A stretch of DNA of 64,000 nucleotides from positions 1 to 64,000 of the forward strand of contig CANQNS010000005.1 in assembly GCA_947625285.1 (NCBI GenBank), read 5' to 3'. This DNA is from an uncultured Oscillospiraceae bacterium (GTDB lineage Bacteria; Bacillota; Clostridia; Oscillospirales; Oscillospiraceae). Positions within the stretch are counted from its first letter, which is position 1. Each line of letters starts with the position of its first letter. The notes below the pieces were generated by a model. It searched no databases and had not been told where the DNA came from. It was given only the letters and a program-made list of their open reading frames with translations. The position numbers and the translations under genes were made by a program. Below, piece after piece: positions 37,444 through 46,115 of this stretch.

Positions 37444-38955
37444 ATGGTAACGAACGTATTGGAATGGCTGGACGCCTCGGCGGACCGGCTGCCGGACAAG
37501 ATCGCCTTCGGCGGCGAGAAGTCGACGCTGACCTTCGGCCAGCTCCGGGACCGGGCCCGCCGGGCCGGGACCTATCTGGCCGGCCGGGTGGAGAGGAACC
37601 GGCCCGTGGCGGTGTTCATGGAAAAAACGCCCGAATGCCTGGCGGCCTTTTTCGCCGCGGTCAGCGCGGGCTGTTTCTATGTGCCTCTGGACACGAAAAT
37701 GCCCCCGGAGCGGATCCGGCTCATCTTCGACAGGCTCCAGCCGGCCTTCGTGTTCTATGACGAGAAAAACGCCCAGGCGGCCCAGGCCGTGGCGGGCCAG
37801 GCCGGGTGCACGCTGTTTGACGACGCCTGCCGGACCGAGCCGGACGACGGCGTCCTGGCCGCCATCCGGGCCGCCCATGTGGATACGGACCTTTTGTATG
37901 TGCTGTTCACCAGCGGCTCCACCGGGGTGCCCAAGGGGGTCACCATCAGCCACCGGTCTATCGTGGACTGGGCGGACTGGCTGCACGATACCCTGGACCT
38001 GAACGAGAGCTGCGTTCTGGGCAACCAGGCCCCCTTTGTGTTCGACAACTCCACCCTGGATATCTACTCCACCCTCCGCAACGGCTGCACCACCTGGATC
38101 ATCCCGAAAAAGTGCTTCTCCTTCCACAAGACCATGATGCAGTTCCTGGCGGGGCACGCCATCGACACCATCTTCTTCGTGCCCTCGGCCCTGATCGCCA
38201 TCGCCAACTCCGGCATTCTGGAAAAGGACCCGCCCCGGGGACTGAAGCGGGTCTACTTCTGCGGCGAGGTCATGCCCAACCGGCAGCTGAATATGTGGCG
38301 GCGGGCGGTTCCGGAGGCGGTGTACTGCAATATGTACGGCCCCACGGAGATCACCGACGTGTGCGCCTACTACGTCGTGGACCGGGACTTTGACGACGAC
38401 GAGCCCCTGCCCATCGGCCAGGCCTGCGCCAACACCCGCATCCTGATCCTGAACGACGAAAACCGGCCCGTGGGCCCGGAGGAGACCGGGGAGCTTTGCG
38501 TGCTGGGCACCTGCCTGTCCCCGGGCTATTACAACGACCCCGCCCAGACGGAAAAGGCCTTCGTGCAAAATCCCCTGAACGCCGCTTTCCAGGAGCGGAT
38601 GTATCGGACCGGGGACCTGGCCCGGTACAACGACCGGGGCCAGATCATGTTCCTGGGCCGGAAGGATTTCCAGATCAAGCACCAGGGCTGCTACCGCATC
38701 GAGCTGGGAGAGATCGAGACCGCGCTGCTGGCGGCGGAGGGAGTGGCGAACGGCTGCTGCCTGTTCGACGAGGCCAAAGACGAGATCGTGTGCGTGTATA
38801 TGGGCGGCGGGGACCAGCGGGAGCTGGCCCGGCAGTTGGCGGCGAAGCTGCCAAGCTATATGCTGCCCAACCGATATGTGCATCTGGACCGGCTGCCCAT
38901 GACCATCAATGACAAGATCGACCGGGTGACGCTGAAAAAGACCTGTATCGGCTGA
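37444..38955 (+). CDS. Amino-acid adenylating (AMP-binding) enzyme, DltA-like
   Basis: This 503-residue ANL-superfamily enzyme has P-loop-like A3 motif LYVLFTSGSTGVPKGVTISH, A5 motif NMYGPTEITDV, A7 YRTGDLARYND and the A10 lysine in IDRVTLKKTC. Length and order match D-alanine:carrier protein ligase (DltA) and free-standing NRPS adenylation domains. No carrier protein, DltB or DltD gene is nearby, so the acceptor is unknown. GGAGG precedes ATG 37444. It is co-transcribed with the CvpA-like gene. Confidence 0.8.
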   Translation: MVTNVLEWLDASADRLPDKIAFGGEKSTLTFGQLRDRARRAGTYLAGRVERNRPVAVFMEKTPECLAAFFAAVSAGCFYVPLDTKMPPERIRLIFDRLQPAFVFYDEKNAQAAQAVAGQAGCTLFDDACRTEPDDGVLAAIRAAHVDTDLLYVLFTSGSTGVPKGVTISHRSIVDWADWLHDTLDLNESCVLGNQAPFVFDNSTLDIYSTLRNGCTTWIIPKKCFSFHKTMMQFLAGHAIDTIFFVPSALIAIANSGILEKDPPRGLKRVYFCGEVMPNRQLNMWRRAVPEAVYCNMYGPTEITDVCAYYVVDRDFDDDEPLPIGQACANTRILILNDENRPVGPEETGELCVLGTCLSPGYYNDPAQTEKAFVQNPLNAAFQERMYRTGDLARYNDRGQIMFLGRKDFQIKHQGCYRIELGEIETALLAAEGVANGCCLFDEAKDEIVCVYMGGGDQRELARQLAAKLPSYMLPNRYVHLDRLPMTINDKIDRVTLKKTCIG

Positions 38956-38965
38956 GATAAAGTCG

Positions 38966-39004
38966 AACATCCGGCGGGGAGGCCATCCCCGCCGGATGTT
39001 TTAT
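38966..39004 (+). terminator. Bidirectional terminator between adenylation enzyme and transporter genes
   Basis: AACATCCGGCGGGG (38966-38979) pairs with CCCCGCCGGATGTT (38987-39000), 14 bp, then TTATTTG on the plus strand. Confidence 0.9.
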
Positions 39005-39948
39005 TTGTCCGGCACCATGGCCCGGACCAGCCGTTCCATGACCGGCGTCAGAGGCAGCCACAACGCCGCGCACAGCAGGTTGAAAAGGGTGTGGGCGTTG
39101 GCGATCTGCCGGGCCAGATGTCCCGCCCCGGCGGGGGTGAGGGCCAGCACCAGCTTCCCAAAGCCGGGGCGCAGCAGCAGATAGAGGACCGCGCCGGAGA
39201 GATTGAAGACCGTGTGGGCCAGGGCGGCCCGTTTGGCGTCCCGGGACTGTCCGGCGGCGGCGAGCAGGGCCGTGACGGTGGTGCCGATGTTGCAGCCCAC
39301 CAATACGGGCAGCGCGCCCGCCAGCCCCAGGGCCGGTCCCGCCGCGCTCTGCAATATAGCCACCGCCGCGGAGCTGCTCTGCACCGCCGCCGTCAGGGAC
39401 GCCCCCAGCACCACCCCCAGCAGCGGCGACGCCGCCGCCCGGTCCATGAGGCCGAGAAAGCGGGGGCTGTCCGCCAGGGGCGCCATGGCCCCGCCCATCC
39501 GCTCCATGCCGGCCAGCAGCATCCCAAGGCCGAACAGGGCCCGGCCAAGGGCCCTGGCCCCGCCGCTCCCGCCAAGCTGCGAGAGGGCGAAGCCCGCCAG
39601 CAGCAGGGGGCCCAGCCAGTCCGTCAGCCGGAAGGCCAGCAATTGGGCCGTGACGGTGGTGCCCACGTTGGCCCCGAACACCAGCGCGATGGCCTGGGAG
39701 AGCCCCAGAAGCTCCGTGCTCACCAGCCCCACCGCCATCACCGTGACGGCGGAGGAGCTTTGCAATATCCCCGCCGCGGCGGCCCCGGTCAGGACGCCCC
39801 GCAGAGGGGTTTTCGTCCCGGCGGCCAAAAGCCGCCTCGTCCGCGTCCCGGCGGCCTGCCGCAGCGCGCCGCTCATAAGCTCCATGCCGCCCAGAAACAG
39901 CCCCAGGCCCCCCGCCAGGCCGAACGCCGCCCGCGCCGCCGTATCCAT
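39001..39948 (-). CDS. Na/Pi-cotransporter family protein, short form
   Basis: This 315-residue membrane protein of the NptA/PNaS family has the two hallmark repeats LQSSSAVTVMAVG (from about 62) and VQSSSAAVAIL, each followed by a GANVGTTVTA or GCNIGTTVTA motif. It should move phosphate or another anion with sodium. Typical bacterial members have about 540 residues with a C-terminal PhoU-like domain; here the frame stops after the membrane part, so PhoU is absent. ATG 39948 has GGGAGG about 9 bases ahead; the very long upstream frame is a shadow. Confidence 0.85.
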   Translation of the reverse strand: MDTAARAAFGLAGGLGLFLGGMELMSGALRQAAGTRTRRLLAAGTKTPLRGVLTGAAAAGILQSSSAVTVMAVGLVSTELLGLSQAIALVFGANVGTTVTAQLLAFRLTDWLGPLLLAGFALSQLGGSGGARALGRALFGLGMLLAGMERMGGAMAPLADSPRFLGLMDRAAASPLLGVVLGASLTAAVQSSSAAVAILQSAAGPALGLAGALPVLVGCNIGTTVTALLAAAGQSRDAKRAALAHTVFNLSGAVLYLLLRPGFGKLVLALTPAGAGHLARQIANAHTLFNLLCAALWLPLTPVMERLVRAMVPDK

Positions 39949-40073
39949 CCGCCACCGCCTCCCCGTTTGATGGGCCCCGCCCGCCCCGGCCGGCGCGGAC
40001 AGCGCGGCGCGTGAAGGACAGGCACGGTGGAGCTTATGCGCCCGATGGCGGCGGATATGCCGGAGCGGGCTCG

Positions 40074-40103
40074 TTGACAAGTGCGAGCGGGCGGTGGTAT
40101 TCT
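40074..40103 (+). promoter_or_regulatory. Promoter of the secreted-protein gene
   Basis: TTGACA (40074-40079), 18-bp spacer, TATTCT (40098-40103). Confidence 0.65.
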
Positions 40104-40134
40104 TGATCCATCCACCACGAACGGAGGGGATCTT

Positions 40135-41832
40135 ATGCGGATGCGCAAAAGACCGGCGGCCCTGGTCCTGGCGGCGGCGACGCTGCTGACCGTGGCGCTG
40201 GGCAGCGGCATGACCCGGGCCGGGGACAGGAACTTCTTTCTGCCGGAGGAGGAGACGGAGGAGGGCTACGAGCGGTACGAGAACACCGCCGTGTGCTTCG
40301 CGCTGGACGTGCCGGAGGAGTATGAGGTCACGGAGCCCTATGAAAACGTCGCTATGATCGCTGACGGGGACGATTTCCGCCTGTCGGCGGAGTACGCCTG
40401 GTACACCGCCGCCGAGGACCACTTCATCCGCTCGGCGGAGGACTTCGCGGCCCTGATCCAGACGGACGCGGCGGCGCTGACCGACTGGATCGGCACCGAT
40501 GAGCTGGAGGTGATCGGCTCCGGCTGGGGCGATGTGGACGGCACGGACGTCTTTACCTGCGCGTTCACCCTGTCCCGGTCCGGCAAGGACTATTCCGGGG
40601 CCCTGTATATCTTCGGCGGCCAGGGGGATTTCGGCTGCTACTGTATGCAGGCGCTGTTGAACGAGGGGTCCAGCAAGGCGGACCTGTACGCCCAGCAGTT
40701 GGAGCATATGGTCAGGAGCTTTGCCGTCACCGGCCCCTACCAGGCGGAGGGGTACACCCTGTGCGAGATGGAGAGCAAGGACGTGCCGGTTTCGTTCCTG
40801 GTCCGGGAAACGGCCCGGACGGAGCAGTTCACCTATGTAGCCAGCGTCATCCCGGAGGACGCTACCGCCACCGAGGCCTGCGTCAGCATCGGCCAGACCG
40901 TTTACGACGCGGACCACGATCTGGAAACGGTGCTGGACAGCCTGTGCGGGTACTATTTCAACAACAAGGACGATGCCCGCTTCACGGCCCAGCCCTCCCA
41001 CTTCGACCTGGGCCAGTACAGCTACGATATGGTGGAGATGGAGTACGCCGACGACGGCGAGCATTACGCTCTGAGCATGGCCGTGTTCGTCACGGATGGG
41101 ATGTACTGGGAGGTGGACGCCGAGACCTGTGCCGAATACGCCGACGCCACGGCGGCGGTCTTCAGCGATGTGCTGTTCTCCCTGCGGGTGAACGGCGACG
41201 ATATCGCCACGCCTGCGTCGTCCGGCGGCCAGATGCTGGGCGTGGTAGGCGGCGTGGGCGAGGTGCTGGACGCCACTGAGGCCCAGGAGGGCTTCACCGG
41301 CGGCGGCGCGGACGGCTGGATGGAGCCGCTGGGCTTCGTGGCGGAGCTGGATAATGGCGGGCGGCTGCTGCTGACGGAGTATGAGATGCAAGACGGCAAT
41401 ATGACCTCGGTGTACACGGACGCCTGGTATATGTCCGACGGCATGGGCATCCTGCTGGCCCGCAACGAGCTCTACCAGGAGGTGGGCGGCAACAGCGGGG
41501 CCGTGTCCCTGGTGCGAAAGGACGGCCAGATCTATATGCTGCTGGAGTCCCAGCGGTGGGAAGGGGACAGCTTCAACGACTATTACGCCTATATGCTCTG
41601 GAACGAGGACCAGGGCGGCTTTGAACCGGCAAGCAGCATGGAGGCCCACGGCACGGTGGGCCAGGAGGACCAGGGCCTGTACGCCGTGGACGGCCAGGCG
41701 GCGGACCGGGCCGCTTTCGACGGGGCCCGGGCGGCCTACAGCGTGTACATAGGCCCCATGGACATCGTCCAGGGCCACGGCAACGGCGATGTGATGGACT
41801 TCGCCGCCCTCCGCCAGTGGTACCCGGACTGA
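40135..41832 (+). CDS. Secreted hypothetical protein (565 aa)
   Basis: A signal peptide (about residues 1-29, RKRPAALVLAAATLLTVALG) is followed by a very acidic protein with many Tyr, Asp and Glu residues. I see no catalytic motif. Two PsbP/lipoprotein-like segments of similar style (ENTAVCFALDVPEEYEV near 50 and KDVPVSFLVRETARTEQF near 220) suggest a duplicated beta-rich fold. GGAGGGG precedes ATG 40135. Its downstream neighbour is also secreted. Function unknown. Confidence 0.7.
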   Translation: MRMRKRPAALVLAAATLLTVALGSGMTRAGDRNFFLPEEETEEGYERYENTAVCFALDVPEEYEVTEPYENVAMIADGDDFRLSAEYAWYTAAEDHFIRSAEDFAALIQTDAAALTDWIGTDELEVIGSGWGDVDGTDVFTCAFTLSRSGKDYSGALYIFGGQGDFGCYCMQALLNEGSSKADLYAQQLEHMVRSFAVTGPYQAEGYTLCEMESKDVPVSFLVRETARTEQFTYVASVIPEDATATEACVSIGQTVYDADHDLETVLDSLCGYYFNNKDDARFTAQPSHFDLGQYSYDMVEMEYADDGEHYALSMAVFVTDGMYWEVDAETCAEYADATAAVFSDVLFSLRVNGDDIATPASSGGQMLGVVGGVGEVLDATEAQEGFTGGGADGWMEPLGFVAELDNGGRLLLTEYEMQDGNMTSVYTDAWYMSDGMGILLARNELYQEVGGNSGAVSLVRKDGQIYMLLESQRWEGDSFNDYYAYMLWNEDQGGFEPASSMEAHGTVGQEDQGLYAVDGQAADRAAFDGARAAYSVYIGPMDIVQGHGNGDVMDFAALRQWYPD

Positions 41833-41873
41833 AAACGGCGTCGGCCTTATTTGGCCGGCGGCGGACATGGATA

Positions 41874-41896
41874 TTTACATAATCAAGTTTACATAA
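41874..41896. repeat. Paired TTTACATAA motif, locus A
   Basis: TTTACATAA at 41874-41882 and again at 41888-41896, 14 bases apart start to start. The same pair with the same spacing is at 43709-43731 and 59293-59315. Confidence 0.7.
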
Positions 41897-41941
41897 TTTT
41901 ATGAACTCGCCCGTTCCCGGCGGGGGAGACAGGATTTCCTC

Positions 41942-41971
41942 TTGCGCGCAGGCGGGGGGATATAGTATACT
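41942..41971 (+). promoter_or_regulatory. Promoter of the second secreted-protein gene
   Basis: TTGCGC (41942-41947), 18-bp spacer, TATACT (41966-41971). Confidence 0.6.
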
Positions 41972-42014
41972 GAGGGCGACGACCCGATCCGGGAGAAATA
42001 AGGAGGAGATCAGG

Positions 42015-43175
42015 ATGAAAAAATATCTGGCCGGACTGCTGGCCTGCTTGATGGCGCTGTCCCTGTGCGGGACGGCTTTCGCGTCGGAGGAGGGACTGTC
42101 GGAGGAGCTTTACAGCTTCCAGGTGGAGATCGACGGCCAGGTCTACGCCTTCCCCATGTCCTACGCGGACTTCACCGCCATGGGCTGGGAGTGCATGGAC
42201 GACGACACGGAGCTTTTCGAGCCCAATGAGTACACCCCCACCGCGTCCTTTGAAAAGGACGGGCTGGAGGCGTATGTGTACATCATCAACATGGGCATCG
42301 ACACGGCCCCCCTGTCCCAGTGCTCCGTGGGCGGTCTGGCGGTGGACAGCTATCAGTACGAGGACTCGTCCATGTCCTTCGTGTTCCCCGGCGGCGTCCG
42401 CTACGGCGAGGCGGCCCTGGAGGATATCACCGCCGCCTATGGCACGGCCACCGATACCTATGAAGGCGAGCTGTACACCCAGCTGACCTATGAGTACGAC
42501 ACCTATCAGGAGTGGGAGTTCTCCGTGGACAAGGAGACCGGCGTGCTGGACGGGTTCGACCTGCGTAACTTCGCCGCGGATCAGCAGGCCGTTGCCGACG
42601 CCATGGCCGCCGTGAAGAACGAGCCCACGGCGGAGGTGATGGAGTACGCCGCCCCGGCGGAGCTGGGAACGGACCCGATGTCCTTCGTGGTGGACTACGC
42701 GGGGGATCTCTATCAAATGCCCGCGCCGGTGTGCGCGTTCCTGGACAACGGCTGGACCCTGAAAACGGAGGATTCCGACAGCGTGGTAATCGGCCGGGGC
42801 TTCGGCTGGGTCAGTCTGGTGAAGGATAACCAGGAGCTTTACACCACCGTCCGCAATTACAGCCCCAACGCCGCCACCATCGAAAACTGCTTCGTGACCT
42901 CCGTGGAGGGGGACGTGAACGGCACGGACCTGCCCCTGACTATCCCCGGCGGCGTGACCGTCGGCATGGCGGAGGCGGACGCGGCGGCGGCCCTGGAGGG
43001 CACGGAATACGAGCTGGACGACGCCAGCAGCGATTACTTCATCTATTACACCCTGTCCCTGGAGGACAGCGTCTGGGACAGCGTGGAGATACTGGTGGAC
43101 CGGGAGACAGGCACGGTGAGCCGCATCGAGGTCAGCCATGAGCCCGACGATCTGGTCTTGGAGGCCGTGGGCTGA
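42015..43175 (+). CDS. Secreted hypothetical protein with internal duplication (386 aa)
   Basis: A signal peptide (MKKYLAGLLACLMALSLCG..AFA, residues 1-23) is followed by two related halves. The first (about 30-190) has DGQVYAFPMSYADFTAMGW and VFPGGVRYGEAALEDITAAY. The second (about 215-380) has AGDLYQMPAPVCAFLDNGW and TIPGGVTVGMAEADAAAALE. The repeated unit looks like a small extracellular alpha/beta module. Very acidic, no catalytic motif. AGGAGGAG precedes ATG 42015. Confidence 0.75.
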   Translation: MKKYLAGLLACLMALSLCGTAFASEEGLSEELYSFQVEIDGQVYAFPMSYADFTAMGWECMDDDTELFEPNEYTPTASFEKDGLEAYVYIINMGIDTAPLSQCSVGGLAVDSYQYEDSSMSFVFPGGVRYGEAALEDITAAYGTATDTYEGELYTQLTYEYDTYQEWEFSVDKETGVLDGFDLRNFAADQQAVADAMAAVKNEPTAEVMEYAAPAELGTDPMSFVVDYAGDLYQMPAPVCAFLDNGWTLKTEDSDSVVIGRGFGWVSLVKDNQELYTTVRNYSPNAATIENCFVTSVEGDVNGTDLPLTIPGGVTVGMAEADAAAALEGTEYELDDASSDYFIYYTLSLEDSVWDSVEILVDRETGTVSRIEVSHEPDDLVLEAVG

Positions 43176-43203
43176 GGCCCCGGCGGGACCCTGACGATCG
43201 CAG

Positions 43204-43228
43204 CGCCCTCCCGCCAGCCGGGAGGGCG
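43204..43228 (+). terminator. Terminator of the secreted-protein gene
   Basis: CGCCCTCCC pairs with GGGAGGGCG around a 7-nt loop, followed by TT. Confidence 0.6.
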
Positions 43229-43294
43229 TTCCCGTCCCCGGTGGGGCGGGATGGAGCGGAGACCGGCGCGGACCGGTCCGGGAGGAGCAAAAAC

Positions 43295-43675
43295 ATGGTG
43301 GAAGTGGTGGCCGCGCTCATATGGCGTGGGGAACGGTTCCTGATCTGCCAGCGTCCCGCCCACAAGGCCAGGGGGCTTTTGTGGGAGTTCGTGGGGGGCA
43401 AGGTGGAGCCGGGGGAGACAAAGGAACAGGCCCTGGTCCGGGAGTGCCGGGAGGAGCTGGATGTGGAGCTTTCCGTGGGGGAGCCGTTCATGGACGTGAC
43501 CCATGCCTACCCGGATATCACGGTGCATCTGACGCTGTTCAGCGCGTCCATTGCCGCCGGCCGGCCGAAGCTGCTGGAGCACGCCGCCATGGCCTGGATC
43601 GCCCCGGCGGAGATACCCCGGTACGACTTCTGCCCGGCGGATGAGGAGATACTGAAAAAACTGATGGAAAAATAA
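43295..43675 (+). CDS. Nudix hydrolase, MutT-like (8-oxo-dGTP diphosphatase)
   Basis: This 126-residue single Nudix domain has the full box at residues 34-56 (G, EPGE, REC and REEL elements in place). The front segment VVAALIWRGERFLICQRP and the short length match MutT, which removes oxidised dGTP; other nucleotide substrates remain possible. ATG 43295 has GGAGGAG about 7 bases ahead; the longer frame upstream lies in the intergenic region. Confidence 0.85.
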   Translation: MVEVVAALIWRGERFLICQRPAHKARGLLWEFVGGKVEPGETKEQALVRECREELDVELSVGEPFMDVTHAYPDITVHLTLFSASIAAGRPKLLEHAAMAWIAPAEIPRYDFCPADEEILKKLMEK

Positions 43676-43710
43676 CACTGTCCCCCGGCTGCGGGCCGGG
43701 GGACAGTGTT
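43674..43710. terminator. Strong bidirectional hairpin between convergent genes
   Basis: A 16-bp perfect stem (arms 43674-43689 and 43695-43710) with a 5-nt loop begins at the Nudix stop codon. It lacks a clear U-run on either side. Confidence 0.7.
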
Positions 43711-43731
43711 AACATAACGAAGTTTACATAA
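43709..43731. repeat. Paired TTTACATAA motif, locus B
   Basis: TTAACATAA (43709-43717) and TTTACATAA (43723-43731), same 14-base period as loci A and C. Confidence 0.7.
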
Positions 43732-44304
43732 TTATTTCTTCAGAAGGCCCGCGCCGGAATTCCAGGCCTGGCCCACCTTTTCGGTGAGGGCGTAGTAGCC
43801 GTTGCGCATCTGGTCGAAGGCGAAGGCGTTCAGCTTGCCGGCGTCGATGCGGCCCAGCTCGTCCAGCACCTTCTCGTTGGCCATCACATTCTGGATGCGG
43901 CCCAGGACCCGCAGACCGTAAGGCTCGTCCTCGAACCGCTCCACGGTGCATTCCAGGGTGAGCGGGTATTCCTGGATCACCGGCGCGTCTACCCGGGCGC
44001 TCTTTACCGCGTGCAGGCCGGTCCGCGCAAATTTGTCGGCGGTGTCGTTGGCGGAGGCGATGCCCATGTAGTCGGAGGCCTCGATGGTGTCCGTGCCGGG
44101 CACCGACAGGGTGAACGCGCCCCGGGAACGCAGGTTGGCCACGGTCTTATGGCTGGCCTCCAGATTCAGGGCCACCATGTCCTCCGCGCAGATGCCGCCC
44201 CAGGCCATCATCATGGCGTCCACCGTGCCGTCGTCGTTGTAGGTGGCGATCATATAGGTGGGCATGGGGTACAGGTAGGGCTTCACGCCAAAGTCTTTCA
44301 TCAT
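43732..44304 (-). CDS. Flavin reductase-like / FMN-binding protein
   Basis: This 190-residue flavin reductase domain protein (split-barrel FMN-binding fold) opens with MMKDFGVKPYLYPMPTYMI. The family motifs are AWGGICAEDMVALNLEASHKT and SGAFTLSVPG-type segment RGAFTLSVPGTDTIEASDYMG. Such proteins bind FMN and act as reductases or oxygen and iron stress factors. ATG 44304 has AAAGGAGCTG about 7 bases ahead; a second ATG follows directly. Confidence 0.88.
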   Translation of the reverse strand: MMKDFGVKPYLYPMPTYMIATYNDDGTVDAMMMAWGGICAEDMVALNLEASHKTVANLRSRGAFTLSVPGTDTIEASDYMGIASANDTADKFARTGLHAVKSARVDAPVIQEYPLTLECTVERFEDEPYGLRVLGRIQNVMANEKVLDELGRIDAGKLNAFAFDQMRNGYYALTEKVGQAWNSGAGLLKK

Positions 44305-44342
44305 GATATCGCAGCTCCTTTTCAATTAGTTAACATAATATT

Positions 44343-44876
44343 TTATTCCAACTCATAGCGGCGGTATTCCGCGCCGTCCATGGTCTTCCAGAGGAACAGG
44401 CCGTTTTCCAGCGTCATGTACCCGGCCGGGCTGCCGGCCCGGGGCTGGCCCACGGAGCCGGGGTTGAAGCAGAGGAACGCGGCGTGCCGCTCGGTCATAG
44501 GGATATGGGTGTGGCCGTGCAGAAGGATGTCGCCGCGCTGCATCCTGTCGGGCCGGTGGGCGGCGTTGTAGATGTGTCCGTGGGTGGCGTGGAGGAAGGG
44601 ACCTTTGCCGGTGGGGAACGACCGGACCAGCTCCCACAGGGGGAAGCGCACCAGCTCCAGGTCCGCGTCCGTGTCCGTATTGCCCCGGACGGCCACGATC
44701 CGCTCCGCCAGGGGGTTCAAAAGCTCCGCCGTGGTCCTGGCGTCGGCGGGGTCGCCGTGGTTGAGCAGGTCCCCCAGCAGGAGCAGTTTTTCCGCGCCCT
44801 CCCGGGCGAAGGCGTCCAGCAGGGACCGGCACCCGGCCACCGACCCGTGCAGATCCGACGCGATGAGCCATTTCAT
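44343..44876 (-). CDS. yfcE: Phosphodiesterase, YfcE family metallophosphoesterase
   Basis: This 177-residue calcineurin-like phosphoesterase has the metal-binding motifs SDLHG (residues 7-11), LGDLLNHG (about 35), RGNTD (about 63) and HGHTHIPM (about 122). YfcE-type enzymes hydrolyse phosphodiesters with Mn2+; the physiological substrate is unknown. ATG 44876 has AGGAGGTG about 10 bases ahead, and the longer frame upstream has no homologous sequence. Confidence 0.88.
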   Translation of the reverse strand: MKWLIASDLHGSVAGCRSLLDAFAREGAEKLLLLGDLLNHGDPADARTTAELLNPLAERIVAVRGNTDTDADLELVRFPLWELVRSFPTGKGPFLHATHGHIYNAAHRPDRMQRGDILLHGHTHIPMTERHAAFLCFNPGSVGQPRAGSPAGYMTLENGLFLWKTMDGAEYRRYELE

Positions 44877-45093
44877 GATACTGGACACCTCCTGTCCCTT
44901 TGGTGATAAGACGGTGAAGCAAAGCCAGACACTGATCGCAAAAGGCGCATTTATCGGTCGGGAAAGACACATCAAGCTCCAGCCTTCTTCCAACCTATAA
45001 TAACACGGTCGCGCCATATTTACAATTGTCAAGCGGGTGATTTTAAGCTCCTGGCAGTTTATTTGTAACCTTTATATCGCAGTTATTTTTCTT

Positions 45094-45099
45094 TATAAT
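45094..45099 (+). promoter_or_regulatory. -10 box of the 45-kb accessory operon
   Basis: TATAAT at 45094-45099 with a weak TTTATA 17 bases upstream (45071-45076), 30 bases before the first gene. Confidence 0.5.
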
Positions 45100-45129
45100 T
45101 CCTCTAGTCCCCAAAAAGGAGGAATTATT

Positions 45130-45558
45130 ATGGGAAAAATCGATCTTCAGGAATTTGTATGGTTTGACCTGGGGCCAAAGCCGCCGGAGATGGCGATCAA
45201 CGTATCGGAGTCCGGCGGTTTTACGTTCAACCAACCTGCCAGAGAAGCGCTGCCGTCGCACATCAAGATAGGGATAACACCAGATGGTAGGACTGTTTGC
45301 ATCGTGGAGGATCCCTCATCCGTGTACACACTGCCAAAAAGCGGTGCAGTGCACAGGCCGGAATTGGTCAGACATATCGTTTCCACCGGCGTCATTCTTC
45401 CTGCCCGTTACGCCATACACCGGGAGGGTGACTGCTGGATCGCAGAGCTTCAGGCGCCAACGCCGAAAAAGCGCACGCCTGTCCGGCATCCGCGGCGGAT
45501 CAGCAAGTCGGAAGAGAACAGCATTCTGGAGGAACTGAAGAATGACAAGCGCGGGTGA
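45130..45558 (+). CDS. Hypothetical protein (142 aa)
   Basis: The protein starts MGKIDLQEFVWFDLGPKPPE and has a basic tail (TPKKRTPVRHPRRISKSEEN). I do not recognise the family. The beta-rich middle (KIGITPDGRTVCIVEDPSS) could be a small sheet domain with a disordered basic C-terminus. AAAGGAGG precedes ATG 45130. The next gene starts inside its 3' end (17-base overlap), so the two proteins are made together. AT content is higher than in the neighbouring housekeeping genes. Confidence 0.7.
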   Translation: MGKIDLQEFVWFDLGPKPPEMAINVSESGGFTFNQPAREALPSHIKIGITPDGRTVCIVEDPSSVYTLPKSGAVHRPELVRHIVSTGVILPARYAIHREGDCWIAELQAPTPKKRTPVRHPRRISKSEENSILEELKNDKRG

Positions 45559-46063
45559 AACGGCAGAGGACAGGATCATTTTGGCTGCGATCCCAAGAAT
45601 AATGCTCGTCTGTCAGGGGAAATGGCTCAACCTGGAATTTGAGGACAGATTTGCCGAGGCACTGCTGCTTTTTATCGAGAAGCTCCGTTCCGAGCCGCTG
45701 ACATCAGGCCATTTTTTCAAAGACTACCTTAACCTTTTAACTGAATATATGGACAAGCTGAACCGGAAGACACCGTCCTTGCAGTATGGACACTTCTCAC
45801 TGGATGCGTCCATAACTGGCCCGAAGGAAGATGAGCTCAATGGACACGGTATCCTTCCATCAGGCCTCTCCGATTTCAGCAGATTGCTGGCAGCTGAGTT
45901 CATATCGTCTTTGAATAATGAGGAGAGGCAGATCGTTTACCTTCGGATGTACGGGTATGGTAAAAAAGAGGTCTCCAGGGCACTGAATATGAGCGTGTAC
46001 CAACTTGAAAAGACGCTTAGTAATATCCGCCATCACTACGTGGATTGGGCTTCAGAGGGGTGA
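45542..46063 (+). CDS. Sigma-factor-like protein (173 aa)
   Basis: The C-terminal third has the look of sigma region 4: EFISSLNNEERQIVYLRMYG followed by a helix-turn-helix KKEVSRALNMSVYQLEKTLS. No clear region 2 (core-binding) motif is visible in the N-terminal part (RFAEALLLFIEKLRSEPLTS). It may be a divergent sigma-70-like regulator, as often found in integrative elements, or a HTH protein using a sigma-type fold. It is translationally coupled to the 142-aa gene. Confidence 0.65.
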   Translation: MTSAGETAEDRIILAAIPRIMLVCQGKWLNLEFEDRFAEALLLFIEKLRSEPLTSGHFFKDYLNLLTEYMDKLNRKTPSLQYGHFSLDASITGPKEDELNGHGILPSGLSDFSRLLAAEFISSLNNEERQIVYLRMYGYGKKEVSRALNMSVYQLEKTLSNIRHHYVDWASEG

Positions 46064-46115
46064 CGCACAAATGAAGGATTGATAAATCTAAGGGCGCAGC
46101 CGATATAATAGATAT

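Noticed and set aside
43722..43750. Full chromosomal dif site at the TTTACATAA motif
   Set aside because: Only the XerD-side half matches; the XerC-side half and the 6-bp centre do not, and the motif is repeated at several loci.
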